Below are positions 44,973-53,768 of a DNA stretch of 64,000 nt, piece after piece (the stretch's first letter is position 1; each line of letters starts with the position of its first letter). The notes beneath the pieces were generated by a model. The model saw only the letters and a program-made list of their open reading frames with translations, was not told where the DNA came from and made no database searches. Source of the DNA: Clostridium sp. E02 (GTDB taxonomy: Bacteria > Bacillota > Clostridia > Lachnospirales > Lachnospiraceae); assembly GCF_003833015.1 (NCBI RefSeq), contig NZ_RJLQ01000018.1, forward strand, positions 44,140-108,139, in the 5' to 3' direction. A program made the position numbers and the translations under genes.

Positions 44973-45920
44973 TTATCTCTGCGGCCTCTTTTGTTCTCTT
45001 GCATTAATCTTTTGAACTTTTACATCCGGAGTACTAACGTTTAGTTTGGGTACTGCTTTCACATAATAATAATAATCATCATCTTCAAACTGCACATATT
45101 CCGTCCGGCTATAATCCACGGCAAATACGAAAAATGTATAGATTCCTGCAATTAGTATGGAAAACAAAACTCCTCCAAAAAGAGGTAGAACGGAAACGGC
45201 AACGTCTGCCACAATATCTCCGATAAATATAACACTTAACTGGACGATGGTCCCCACGGCGATTGCAATCATCCAGGAATAATCCATAGACAGGCTGCGG
45301 ATAATCTTGACCACCACCAGCGCCAAAGCAAATGCAAGAACCATAACAAGCATCATCTTATTGGACATCAGGCTTTTCATGACCTGCATAAATTTTTGAA
45401 CCTCGTCTACTGCCACATCATTCGTAAGCACACCTGCATTCTGTTTCACATACAAAAGTGTATAATAAATAAACACACCACTGCATACTGGAATGATTGA
45501 AACTACACTTCCCGACAACCCAACCAGCAATGGAATGGCATAAGGAATTTTTAACAGAAAAAAAACAGGAGTGAGAATCAAAAGATAACTATCTCCAGGC
45601 TGAAAACCATAGTAGAGTAATCCTGTAATCAAAAAAAATACTCCCATAACAAATGTAATCTCCAGTGAAACCCCTGATAAGTGGGCAAGCATATACATAG
45701 CTGCCAGAAATGAGATGGCTCCATAGGGTAAAAAGGCACACACCAAAGCCAGCACCAATGGAATCAGTGGCACTGTCAGTTGTGTCATATATCCTATATT
45801 TAAATTCATCAAAGAAAAAGCCAGCAGGCTAAAGATAAACTTAATCACAGGAGTGACATAAATATCATATCTTGCATAAAATTCTTTTAAATGTTCTTTC
45901 AGTACTAGAAGGCCTATCAC
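44973..45920 (-). CDS. Uncharacterised polytopic membrane protein, upstream of cdaA
   Basis: A 315-residue protein with about eight hydrophobic segments and a cytoplasmic-looking C-terminal tail that begins with an acidic/aromatic patch (FEDDDYYYYVKAVPKLNVS) and ends in basic residues. I do not recognise the family. Start is GTG 45920, overlapping the preceding gene's stop by four bases (GTGA). It lies 27 bases before cdaA and is presumably co-expressed with it, so a link to c-di-AMP control or cell envelope is possible but unproven. Confidence 0.75.
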   Translation of the reverse strand: MIGLLVLKEHLKEFYARYDIYVTPVIKFIFSLLAFSLMNLNIGYMTQLTVPLIPLVLALVCAFLPYGAISFLAAMYMLAHLSGVSLEITFVMGVFFLITGLLYYGFQPGDSYLLILTPVFFLLKIPYAIPLLVGLSGSVVSIIPVCSGVFIYYTLLYVKQNAGVLTNDVAVDEVQKFMQVMKSLMSNKMMLVMVLAFALALVVVKIIRSLSMDYSWMIAIAVGTIVQLSVIFIGDIVADVAVSVLPLFGGVLFSILIAGIYTFFVFAVDYSRTEYVQFEDDDYYYYVKAVPKLNVSTPDVKVQKINAREQKRPQR

Positions 45921-46345
45921 GATGTCCGCCCTCCTTTGGTTCTTTTTATTGGTCTTGTACTTCCAACGTATCGCTTGTCCAGTCGCTTTAATCTGGCCAT
46001 ATATACTTTCATTCCCCTACTCGCATGTTCATATCGCTTTCTATATACTAAAAAGCTGATCAAAAGATAAAAGAACAGCCCAATGCAGTAAGTTACACCA
46101 ACCCGAGTCACAGCATCGGCTAGACTTTTTACTTCCATCATATTAAGCCAATATTCCATATAATACAGGCCCCACAAAAAAAGGCACAAGAAAAAGCTCA
46201 AGGTGTAACTAAAAAAGGAACGGAATAACTTGCTTCCAATATAGTCAATCTTAAAATAACGGGTAATCGGAAAGATAAGTTTTCCTTCATGCTTTTCAAA
46301 CATGGCTAGGTTTGTCATAATCTTGATTTTTTCTTCACTAAGCAT
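45917..46345 (-). CDS. Small two-helix membrane protein of unknown function
   Basis: A 142-residue protein with two or three hydrophobic segments (SYTLSFFLCLFLWGLYYMEYWL and GVTYCIGLFFYLLISFLVY), a soluble N-terminus and a strongly basic C-terminal tail (RLKRLDKRYVGSTRPIKRTKGG). No family recognised. AAGGAG precedes ATG 46345 and a TATAAT-like element sits at 46380-46385, so this may be the first gene of the cda-pts operon. It is coupled to the next membrane protein by a 4-base overlap. Confidence 0.72.
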   Translation of the reverse strand: MLSEEKIKIMTNLAMFEKHEGKLIFPITRYFKIDYIGSKLFRSFFSYTLSFFLCLFLWGLYYMEYWLNMMEVKSLADAVTRVGVTYCIGLFFYLLISFLVYRKRYEHASRGMKVYMARLKRLDKRYVGSTRPIKRTKGGRTS

Positions 46346-46446
46346 ATGGTCTCCTTACTATACCATAGGATACCAACTTATTATAACATAGAATTTTTTA
46401 CTTTGCGACCCCCATACCAAATTTTTATTTAAATAGAAAGGAAAGA

Positions 46447-46463
46447 ATGCGGCAAATGCCGCA
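46447..46463 (-). terminator. Weak terminator-like hairpin after the exporter operon
   Basis: TGCGGCATTTGCCGCA forms a short GC-rich stem 5 bases after the permease stop, followed by a mixed pyrimidine tract, not a clean T run. Confidence 0.45.
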
Positions 46464-46467
46464 CTCT

Positions 46468-47679
46468 TCATTCAAATCTTAATGCATCAATCGGATCTTT
46501 CTGCGCTGCCTTGGATGCCGGATAAATTCCAAAAAAAACACCAACCAGAGCTGAAAATCCCACGGCTGTTATAACAACCGAAGGTTTTACAACAACAGAA
46601 ATTCCCATTAAAGCACCACCTGCCATTACAATACCTGCTCCCAAAAGGATTCCGATCATTCCTCCCATTGCCGACAAAACCGCTGATTCTGTAAGAAACT
46701 GAATCATTACATCCGCCGTCTTTGCCCCTAGCGCTTTTCTGATTCCAATCTCCCTGGTACGTTCCGTTACAGATACCAGCATAATATTCATAATACCGAT
46801 CCCCCCAACGAGCAGTGAGATTGCTGCAATTCCTCCAACCGCAGCAGACAGCCCTCCCATGGCATTATCCGTATCTCCCATCTCACTGATGATTGATTGG
46901 AATTGGATATCTTCAGGCTTCCGATTCTTTTTATTCGCTAAATATGCACAAAACTTCCTAGAGAACGCTTCCATATTACTCCCTTCTTTGGCATACAACC
47001 GAATAAAATAGATATTATCATTGGGCCATGTCAGCAGGGTATTTGGAAGATAAGCATATTGTGTCTCATTCAAACCACCAACCATTGCTTCAAGAGGAGA
47101 TTGCTCTTTCCGATAGACCCCTACTACATTAAAATCATAGGTTGCTCCATATATCGTAGAACGAAGTGTTTCTCCAACCGCATTCACCTTCCCAAAAAGA
47201 GCCTTTGCTCCTTTTTCTTCTATAACTATGTTGTTTTTTCTTCCTTTTACATCAGCTTCACTCAAGTTTCTTCCATGCAAGATGTTGATCTTTTGTACAT
47301 CTGTATAATTGGCATTGATCCCTTCAAAATTAAATTTCGCTTTCTTCCTGCCCGCAACCACATCTGCATCCGCACTGGCATAGCTGTCAATGTAACTGAT
47401 TTCATCTCCAAACACTTCCTTAATTCGGTCAATCTCATCCAAATTGAAATAATCACTCTGTCTCATCTCACTGCCATCCGTTGGCCATATATGAACAGTC
47501 GCTAATGTAACCCCAACGTTCTTATACAAATCCGATACCATAAATCGCATTGTATCACCAATGGATACAATCGAGATAACAGATCCAATGCCTATGATAA
47601 TTCCCAGCATTGTTAGGAAGGAACGCATTTTATTCCCTTTAATGGCATGAAAAGCCATAATCATATTTTCAAACAACAT
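46468..47679 (-). CDS. ABC transporter permease, MacB-like (second of a tandem pair)
   Basis: A 403-residue MacB/FtsX-type permease: one N-terminal helix (SFLTMLGIIIGIGSVISIVSIGD), a large extracellular MacB core domain (about 45-270), then three C-terminal helices with the GIMNIMLVSVTERTREIGIRKALGAKT signature. It is a paralogue of the gene just upstream, sharing most of both termini while the extracellular domains differ more. Co-transcribed with the ATPase and membrane-fusion genes; the two permeases probably form a heterodimer. Confidence 0.92.
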   Translation of the reverse strand: MLFENMIMAFHAIKGNKMRSFLTMLGIIIGIGSVISIVSIGDTMRFMVSDLYKNVGVTLATVHIWPTDGSEMRQSDYFNLDEIDRIKEVFGDEISYIDSYASADADVVAGRKKAKFNFEGINANYTDVQKINILHGRNLSEADVKGRKNNIVIEEKGAKALFGKVNAVGETLRSTIYGATYDFNVVGVYRKEQSPLEAMVGGLNETQYAYLPNTLLTWPNDNIYFIRLYAKEGSNMEAFSRKFCAYLANKKNRKPEDIQFQSIISEMGDTDNAMGGLSAAVGGIAAISLLVGGIGIMNIMLVSVTERTREIGIRKALGAKTADVMIQFLTESAVLSAMGGMIGILLGAGIVMAGGALMGISVVVKPSVVITAVGFSALVGVFFGIYPASKAAQKDPIDALRFE

Positions 47680-47693
47680 GCCGATCCTCCCTC

Positions 47694-48902
47694 CTATTCG
47701 TACCTCAGCGCATCTATGGGATCTGATTTTGCTGCTTTCGTGGCAGGATACAGACCGAAAAAAATACCTACAATTGCCGAAAATCCGACTGCCAATATTA
47801 CCACAGACGGTCTAATAACGACAGACATCTGAAGAATCGCTCCTCCTGTTTTTACAAGAAGCCCTCCCAAAATAATTCCTATCACACCCCCACAACCAGA
47901 AAGCATGGCAGATTCGATTAAAAACTGAATCAAGATATCCTTTGTCTGCGCCCCCAATGCCTTACGTATCCCGATTTCACGAGTTCTCTCCGTAACAGAT
48001 ACCAGCATAATATTCATAATCCCAATTCCACCTACCAAAAGGGAGATCGCAGCGATTCCACCTACGGCGGCTGAAAGTCCAGATAGCTGAGAATCAACTA
48101 GCTCCATCTGCTCCGCCACCGAACTGGCATATATTTCTGACTCCTTTCGATTTTTCACTTTTGCCACATACCTGGTGAGGACTTGTAAAAACGCCTTCAT
48201 ATCGACTCCATCTTTGATGTAGAAGTTTAAACCCTGAAACCGGGTGTCATGGTTCGTGATTAAGGTTTCCGGCAAGAAACCAGCCTGGTTCTGCCCATTA
48301 CTTAAAAGGCTTGCCAACACAGGAGACAAATCTTTGCGGTATACCCCAACTACCATAAACTCCTTCGTATCTTTATTTACGACCATTCGAAACGTTCGCC
48401 CCACACAGTTTGCCGTTCCAAAAAGTAACTCTGCCCCTTTATCTTCCAATACCACATGATTGGCCGCCTGCTTTACATCCGCTTCGTTGATCATTCGTCC
48501 AGAAATAATATTAACCGCCTGGACGTCGTTGTAATTGGAATTGACTCCTTGAAATTGATATTTTACTTTTCTCCTGCCATTAACAGCTTCCGTATTCTCA
48601 GAAGACCTACTATCAATGTACTCAATTTTATCCTTGTAGATCTCTTTGACCCGTTCCATCTCCTCTCTTGTAAACCTATCCGTAATTCGAGCATCCGGAA
48701 CGTCCCAGTTTACCATTACATAGGCACGATTATATCCTACATCTTTATAGGCATCCGAAAACAAAGCTCTCATACTGTCTCCGACCGAAACAATAGCAAT
48801 AACAGCTCCAATTCCAATGATAATTCCAAGCATGGTTAAAATTGATCTCATTTTATTGGATTTAATGGCATAAAGGGCCATGCCCATATTTTCTAATAGC
48901 AT
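47694..48902 (-). CDS. ABC transporter permease, MacB-like (first of a tandem pair)
   Basis: A 402-residue permease with the same build as its downstream neighbour: NKMRSILTMLGIIIGIGAVIAIVSVGDSMR near the N-terminus, an extracellular core, and GIMNIMLVSVTERTREIGIRKALGAQT before the last helices. The start lies within the last codons of the ATPase gene (10-base overlap). In MacAB-type systems the permease pushes substrates (peptides, antibiotics, lipids) outward by mechanotransmission without moving them through the membrane core. Confidence 0.92.
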   Translation of the reverse strand: MLLENMGMALYAIKSNKMRSILTMLGIIIGIGAVIAIVSVGDSMRALFSDAYKDVGYNRAYVMVNWDVPDARITDRFTREEMERVKEIYKDKIEYIDSRSSENTEAVNGRRKVKYQFQGVNSNYNDVQAVNIISGRMINEADVKQAANHVVLEDKGAELLFGTANCVGRTFRMVVNKDTKEFMVVGVYRKDLSPVLASLLSNGQNQAGFLPETLITNHDTRFQGLNFYIKDGVDMKAFLQVLTRYVAKVKNRKESEIYASSVAEQMELVDSQLSGLSAAVGGIAAISLLVGGIGIMNIMLVSVTERTREIGIRKALGAQTKDILIQFLIESAMLSGCGGVIGIILGGLLVKTGGAILQMSVVIRPSVVILAVGFSAIVGIFFGLYPATKAAKSDPIDALRYE

Positions 48903-49693
48903 GCCGCTCCCTCCGCATCCTCTGTTACTTCCTCTTCTGATCTCTGCACAAGCTTTCTTGGAACATTGGGTGTATCGCTAATCAAATCCCCATCCCGAAA
49001 CCTTAAAATCCGTTCTGTATAAGCAGCGATGTCTTCTTCATGCGTAACTAAGACTACGGTTGCACCTTCGTCATGAAGTTTGGAAAACAGTTCCATTATT
49101 TCTAAAGAAGAGGTTGAATCAAGGTTTCCCGTTGGCTCATCTGCAAGGATTAATGGGGGTTCGTTGGCAAGTGCTCTGGCAATTGCAACTCTCTGCCTTT
49201 GTCCTCCTGACAATTCGTTGGGCATATGCTCGTATCGACTTCCAAGTCCCACTCGGTCCAAAAGTTCCAGTGCCCGCTTTTCCCTCTCCTTTTTGGACTT
49301 ATGGGCATAGGTCATAGGAAGTTCTACATTCTTAAGAGCAGAGGTTCTGGATATTAAGTTAAAAGACTGAAATACAAATCCTATCTTCCGGTTGCGAATG
49401 GAAGATAGGTCATCGGGAGGCATCTTTGCCGTGTCAATTCCATCTAGATAATAATGCCCCATAGTAGGACGGTCCAAACACCCTAATATATTCATCAAAG
49501 TGGACTTTCCAGAACCGGACTGCCCCATAATGGCAACAAATTCTCCCCGTTTAATGGTCAAATTGACCCGTTTTAAACCCAAGACTTTTATGGATCCAGT
49601 ATCATAAATCTTCACCATATCCACCAATTTTATTAAGTCTTCTGTGATATTCTCCGTTATATAAGCAGGTAGTTTCTCTTTCTTCTTCCACAT
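48893..49693 (-). CDS. ABC transporter ATP-binding protein (MacB/LolD class)
   Basis: A 266-residue ATPase. Walker A is GQSGSGKST, the Q-loop VFQSFNLI, the ABC signature LSGGQRQRVAIARAL, Walker B LILADEPTGNLDS, and the switch His is in VLVTHEED. The N-terminal 25 residues and the C-terminal 25 (after the RDGDLISDT end) are extra relative to minimal LolD-type ATPases. It powers the two downstream permeases; the gene order MFP-ATPase-permease-permease is typical for Gram-positive MacAB-like exporters. Confidence 0.94.
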   Translation of the reverse strand: MWKKKEKLPAYITENITEDLIKLVDMVKIYDTGSIKVLGLKRVNLTIKRGEFVAIMGQSGSGKSTLMNILGCLDRPTMGHYYLDGIDTAKMPPDDLSSIRNRKIGFVFQSFNLISRTSALKNVELPMTYAHKSKKEREKRALELLDRVGLGSRYEHMPNELSGGQRQRVAIARALANEPPLILADEPTGNLDSTSSLEIMELFSKLHDEGATVVLVTHEEDIAAYTERILRFRDGDLISDTPNVPRKLVQRSEEEVTEDAEGAACY

Positions 49694-49706
49694 TTTAGAT
49701 CCTCCT

Positions 49707-51113
49707 TCATTGGTCGTACGGAACTACATTTACGGTCATTCCGTCTAAAATCATAGGAGATGGGGAATCAATTACCTGCATCCCTTCTTTGAAATCATCG
49801 TCTTTCCCCGGAATTACTTCCACTTCAATATCACTTTCTACACCCGTAGTAACAGGAACCATTTTTACTATTTCATTCTCAACCAATGCAATGGCTGTAC
49901 TTCCATCTGGCTGGAGAACTAAAGCAGAGATTGGAACCACCCACGTATTTTCTGCTTTCTTAAGATCAATCTTAGCTTTGGCAGTAATGCCAGCGATTAA
50001 TTTGGTGTTTTGATCAATAATCCGGATTGTAATTGGAATCACCCGTTCGGTTGATCCACCCCCTTTTTCTTCACCAGTGGGGGAAATAGACGTAACTTCT
50101 CCTCGTATGGTCTTCCCGCTTAAAATATCCGCACTAATCTCAACTGGCTGGCCAACCTTCACTTTTCCTATGGAGTATTCACTAATGTTAATCCTCATCT
50201 CCAGTACATCCAAATTATTAATAATAAACATGGGCTTATCGTTGTCTGTCTTGTCTGCAAAGCGTCCAACCTTGCAGTTTACCCGTACCACAGTTCCATC
50301 AATGGGGCTGGTGACTTTGGTGTTAATTAATGCCTCTTTTTTTTGTTCCAGCTCAAATGCCTCTTTTTCAATCTGAAGTGCATAGGATTCATTGGCTATG
50401 GGCTTTCCTTCTTTAAGGGTATAATCGCTCATCGCTCTCTTTGCATCGTTCATAGAATTTAATGCTGTCTCAAGTTCCACCTTGGAGGCACTGCCTCCCT
50501 GGGAAAGAATCAGCGTCCGATTATAGTTTTCCTTGGCTGTATCATAATCCTGTTTGGCTTTTGCATATCCATTCTTTGCTTCCCGCTGCTTGTCATTGTA
50601 TGTACTAACTGCCAGATCATAATCATTCTGGGCAATGTCTAATTCTTTTTTTGACTCCTTGTCATCTAGTATCGCCAACACTTGGCCTTTTTCGACCCGA
50701 TCCCCTTCTTTTACTTCTAGTTTTAAAATCTCTGCGTGAAGATTGGAAACAACTTCCACACTGTCCGTTCCTTGCACCGGACCGCTGACCGTAAGAATCT
50801 CCGTTACTTCTCCCTTTTTTAACGGTTCCGCTGTAACAGACAAGAGACCGCTTTTTCCACCTGCAGCATTTTTAACAACGATTAAACAAATCCCAGCTGC
50901 TACGATCGAACCAATAATAATCTTCTTTTTTCGACTCCACTTTTTTCTCGGTTGTTTATTCTTCTTCTTTTTCCCCCCCTCATTAAACTCCATCAAATGC
51001 TTCAGTTCCTGATTGAAGTCTTCATCAGACATTGCTTCGTCCATTGCTTCTTTCGAATTTTCTATCTGATTTTCTTCCGCTTTTACTTTTTTATTCCAAT
51101 TCAATCGTTTCAT
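49707..51113 (-). CDS. Membrane-fusion/periplasmic adaptor subunit of a MacA-like exporter
   Basis: A 468-residue protein with a charged cytoplasmic N-terminus, one membrane helix (KIIIGSIVAAGICLIVV, near 75-92), then the adaptor fold: a lipoyl-like half (VEVVSNLHAEILKLEVKEGDRVEKGQVLAILDD), a coiled-coil hairpin (about 165-260), the second lipoyl half (VTSPIDGTVVRVNCKVGRF) and beta-barrel domains (ISEYSIGKVKVGQPVEI). ATG 51113 has AAGGAG five bases upstream, while a reading from 51152 adds 13 residues without support. It is the first gene of the exporter operon. Confidence 0.92.
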   Translation of the reverse strand: MKRLNWNKKVKAEENQIENSKEAMDEAMSDEDFNQELKHLMEFNEGGKKKKNKQPRKKWSRKKKIIIGSIVAAGICLIVVKNAAGGKSGLLSVTAEPLKKGEVTEILTVSGPVQGTDSVEVVSNLHAEILKLEVKEGDRVEKGQVLAILDDKESKKELDIAQNDYDLAVSTYNDKQREAKNGYAKAKQDYDTAKENYNRTLILSQGGSASKVELETALNSMNDAKRAMSDYTLKEGKPIANESYALQIEKEAFELEQKKEALINTKVTSPIDGTVVRVNCKVGRFADKTDNDKPMFIINNLDVLEMRINISEYSIGKVKVGQPVEISADILSGKTIRGEVTSISPTGEEKGGGSTERVIPITIRIIDQNTKLIAGITAKAKIDLKKAENTWVVPISALVLQPDGSTAIALVENEIVKMVPVTTGVESDIEVEVIPGKDDDFKEGMQVIDSPSPMILDGMTVNVVPYDQ

Positions 51114-51233
51114 GTCCGCTCCTTCCACTATTCTCCATTCGCTTCTTACCATTATAGCGTATTTTCATAACATTTGAAATAATAATTTCTTATTATTTTC
51201 TAAATATTATCAAAAATATAAAGAATAGTAAAA

Positions 51234-51273
51234 AAGGTGTCTAAAACAAAGATTCCTTTGTTTTAGACACCTT
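51234..51273 (-). terminator. Terminator of the chemoreceptor gene
   Basis: An 18-bp perfect stem (AAGGTGTCTAAAACAAAG and complement) around ATTC, with T-rich sequence following on the minus strand, directly after the stop. Confidence 0.9.
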
Positions 51274-51277
51274 CCTA

Positions 51278-53284
51278 TCAAATCTGAAATTTATCAGCTA
51301 GGTCTTTTAACATTCCTGCCTGTGCGGATAATTCTTCACTGGCTGCTGAACTTTCTTCCGCTGTCGCTGAGTTGGACTGAACGACTGAATTCACCTGCTC
51401 AAGACCTGCCATCGCTTGAGTCAAAGACTCTGCCTGTATGTTGGCAGCATCGGATACACGGCTGATGTTGTTGGCAGTTTCTTTGACTCCCTCCACCACC
51501 TCATCCAAAATATGACTGGTCTCGTCTGCTAGACTCGTTCCATTTTCGACTGCCTGTATCGTATGTTCAATCAACACCGTTATATTGCTGGCCGCCTGAG
51601 CTGACTTGTTGGCCAGGTTTCTTACTTCATCTGCCACAACAGCAAACCCCTTGCCCGCTTCTCCTGCTCTTGCCGCTTCTACAGCTGCATTCAGTGCCAG
51701 TATATTGGTTTGAAACGTAATATCTTCAATTGTTTTTATGATTTTGCCAATTTCGGAAGATTGATTTTTGATCTCTTCGATCGCATAAAGCAGCTGTTTC
51801 ATATGATCGTTGCTTTGATCTGCAGATACTCTTACAAGTTCAGCTCGGTTTTCCGCTTCCTTTGCATTGGTCGCTGTTTCTGATATTTTATCTGAGATTT
51901 GATCCATGGTGCTAGAGAGTTCTTCCATAACACTTGCCTGTTCCATCGTCCCCTGAGCAAGTGCCTGAGAACCATTCGCCACCTCAGCCGAACCGCCAGA
52001 CACCTGTTCGGAAGCAATCAACAGATCCCCTATGGTCTTCTTTAACATACCAGAAGTACGAAGAAGCGATTCTTTAATCACAGCAAATTCTCCATCGTAG
52101 GATTGAACCAGCTTAAGATTTAAATTCCCTTTCCCCAGTTCATCCAATGCACCAGAGACTTCTTCAATATAGGTAATGTAATTCACAAGTCTGCTCGTTA
52201 AATTCCTCAAAGAATCTGCCAATCTGCCAACTTCGTCATTGCTTTTTACATCAATGTCCACATTTAAATTACCAGCTGCCAGCTCATCTGTTAATTTTGT
52301 CAGCCTCTTTAGCGGTTTTGCAATGCTCTTTGCAACCAAAAACATAACAGCAATCAGTATCACTCCAATGATTGCAAACAAAAGCGTCATGGTTTTTACC
52401 ACCATTTTTGATGATTGAAAGAAATCATCTTTATCAACCGTGACTACGGTTTTCCAACCTGCACTTGGGATTTCTCGTGTGATTCCACAAGCAAGCAGCT
52501 TCCCTTCCCGATAATAAATAACATCTTTGCCTGGGTTCTCATAGTCAGACATCATCTTTGTATCTAACCCAATATCCTTGATATTTTTTAATACTTCCTC
52601 TTTATGGGGACTGACAAGAATCTGTCCGTCTCCGCTGATCAGACGAACGGAACCACTTTCATGGGCTAATTGAAACCCTTCTATTTTTTCCGTCAGAGTC
52701 GTTAGTTCCACATCAAGTGCTGCCACACCAAGAAGTTTGGTCCCAGAAGAGTCATAAATGGGAGCAGAAAAAGCAATAACATTCGCTCCTGTCGTTAAGT
52801 CTACATATGGATCCGTAATAATATAGCCACGATTCAACTGTTCTTCGGTCTGAAAGGAGTACGGTCTCTGGTTGAGTCTATAACTTGAATCAGATACCCA
52901 ATTTTCCCCGTTAAATGCTATGTTCGTATCCAAATCTGCATAATAGGCTGCTAAAATCTGAGCATCTCCGTCCGTGGTTTTTTTTAACATATCATAAACC
53001 GGCTGCCAATACTCGGAGCTTTTTAGCTGATCACTTTTGGTTACCGAACTCAGTAGATTAATCCCACTGGAGTCTTTTGACATCTGCTGCGCTATGGCTA
53101 TGTAATGTTTAAAATAACTATCTGCTTCTTCTGTCATCTTTTCAGCAGAAAGTGCTGTAATATCGCTCTCATTCGAAATAACCGTCTTTTCCGTAAATGA
53201 GATCATTATGATCCCGGTACAAATCATAAAGAAGGCAACCAGTCCCCCTATGATTAAAACAATTTTTGTCTCTATACTTTTCAT
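51278..53284 (-). CDS. Methyl-accepting chemotaxis protein with extracellular Cache-type sensor
   Basis: A 668-residue receptor: membrane helix 1 ([23 protein letters not shown]), an extracellular dCache-like domain (about 35-290, with [37 protein letters not shown]), helix 2 (about 293-315), a HAMP domain ([37 protein letters not shown]), and the signalling coiled coil with [22 protein letters not shown]. The ligand is unknown; Cache domains commonly bind amino acids or carboxylates. No che or flagellar genes are in the window. Single-gene unit with its own promoter. Confidence 0.94.
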   Translation of the reverse strand: MKSIETKIVLIIGGLVAFFMICTGIIMISFTEKTVISNESDITALSAEKMTEEADSYFKHYIAIAQQMSKDSSGINLLSSVTKSDQLKSSEYWQPVYDMLKKTTDGDAQILAAYYADLDTNIAFNGENWVSDSSYRLNQRPYSFQTEEQLNRGYIITDPYVDLTTGANVIAFSAPIYDSSGTKLLGVAALDVELTTLTEKIEGFQLAHESGSVRLISGDGQILVSPHKEEVLKNIKDIGLDTKMMSDYENPGKDVIYYREGKLLACGITREIPSAGWKTVVTVDKDDFFQSSKMVVKTMTLLFAIIGVILIAVMFLVAKSIAKPLKRLTKLTDELAAGNLNVDIDVKSNDEVGRLADSLRNLTSRLVNYITYIEEVSGALDELGKGNLNLKLVQSYDGEFAVIKESLLRTSGMLKKTIGDLLIASEQVSGGSAEVANGSQALAQGTMEQASVMEELSSTMDQISDKISETATNAKEAENRAELVRVSADQSNDHMKQLLYAIEEIKNQSSEIGKIIKTIEDITFQTNILALNAAVEAARAGEAGKGFAVVADEVRNLANKSAQAASNITVLIEHTIQAVENGTSLADETSHILDEVVEGVKETANNISRVSDAANIQAESLTQAMAGLEQVNSVVQSNSATAEESSAASEELSAQAGMLKDLADKFQI

Positions 53285-53408
53285 GATTCATCCTTTCGTA
53301 ATAAAAAACACTGGAGTTTAATGACATAAATCTGGTCTTTGGAACGGCCACAACAATTGAAAAGTAATTTTAAAAACATAAGTAAAAAACCCCAATGTTT
53401 TAATCGTT

Positions 53409-53437
53409 ATTATGTCATCGAATCATAAAAATGTCAA
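53409..53437 (-). promoter_or_regulatory. Promoter of the chemoreceptor gene
   Basis: TTGACA (53432-53437) and CATAAT (53409-53414) on the minus strand with 17-base spacing, giving a leader of about 120 bases. Confidence 0.7.
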
Positions 53438-53489
53438 TAGATAACATTCAGATCATTCTCCTATCCAGAGAGAAAAAATCAGAACTTTC

Positions 53490-53768
53490 CTACCCTTTAT
53501 TTAGCAATCTAACCATATTGACAAAAAGCCAGACGGTTAATAAAAGGAATAAACTTCCAGATCCTAGATATAAGTAAGGGATCTGGGTGAATTGCAGGAG
53601 CCATAGCAATAACAAAAGAATGGCCCCTAGTCCCAAATACCTCCCAAACAATACTCCTATTTTTTCTTCTTTTCGGCTTAATTTCATGGTTCCAATGAGC
53701 ATCCACCGATATCCAGGACAAAGCAGTATAATTGATAAAAACGCGAAAATTATAATTGCAAGTATCAC
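53490..53768 (-). CDS. Small membrane protein of the osmolyte-transport operon
   Basis: A 92-residue protein with three hydrophobic segments (ILAIIIFAFLSIILLCPGY, GRYLGLGAILLLLLWLLQF, YLYLGSGSLFLLLTVWLFV). Its start overlaps the stop of the permease/binding-protein gene by four bases, so it is coupled to the Opu-type transporter. I do not recognise it. It may be an accessory or immunity-like small membrane protein; function open. Confidence 0.68.
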   Translation of the reverse strand: MILAIIIFAFLSIILLCPGYRWMLIGTMKLSRKEEKIGVLFGRYLGLGAILLLLLWLLQFTQIPYLYLGSGSLFLLLTVWLFVNMVRLLNKG

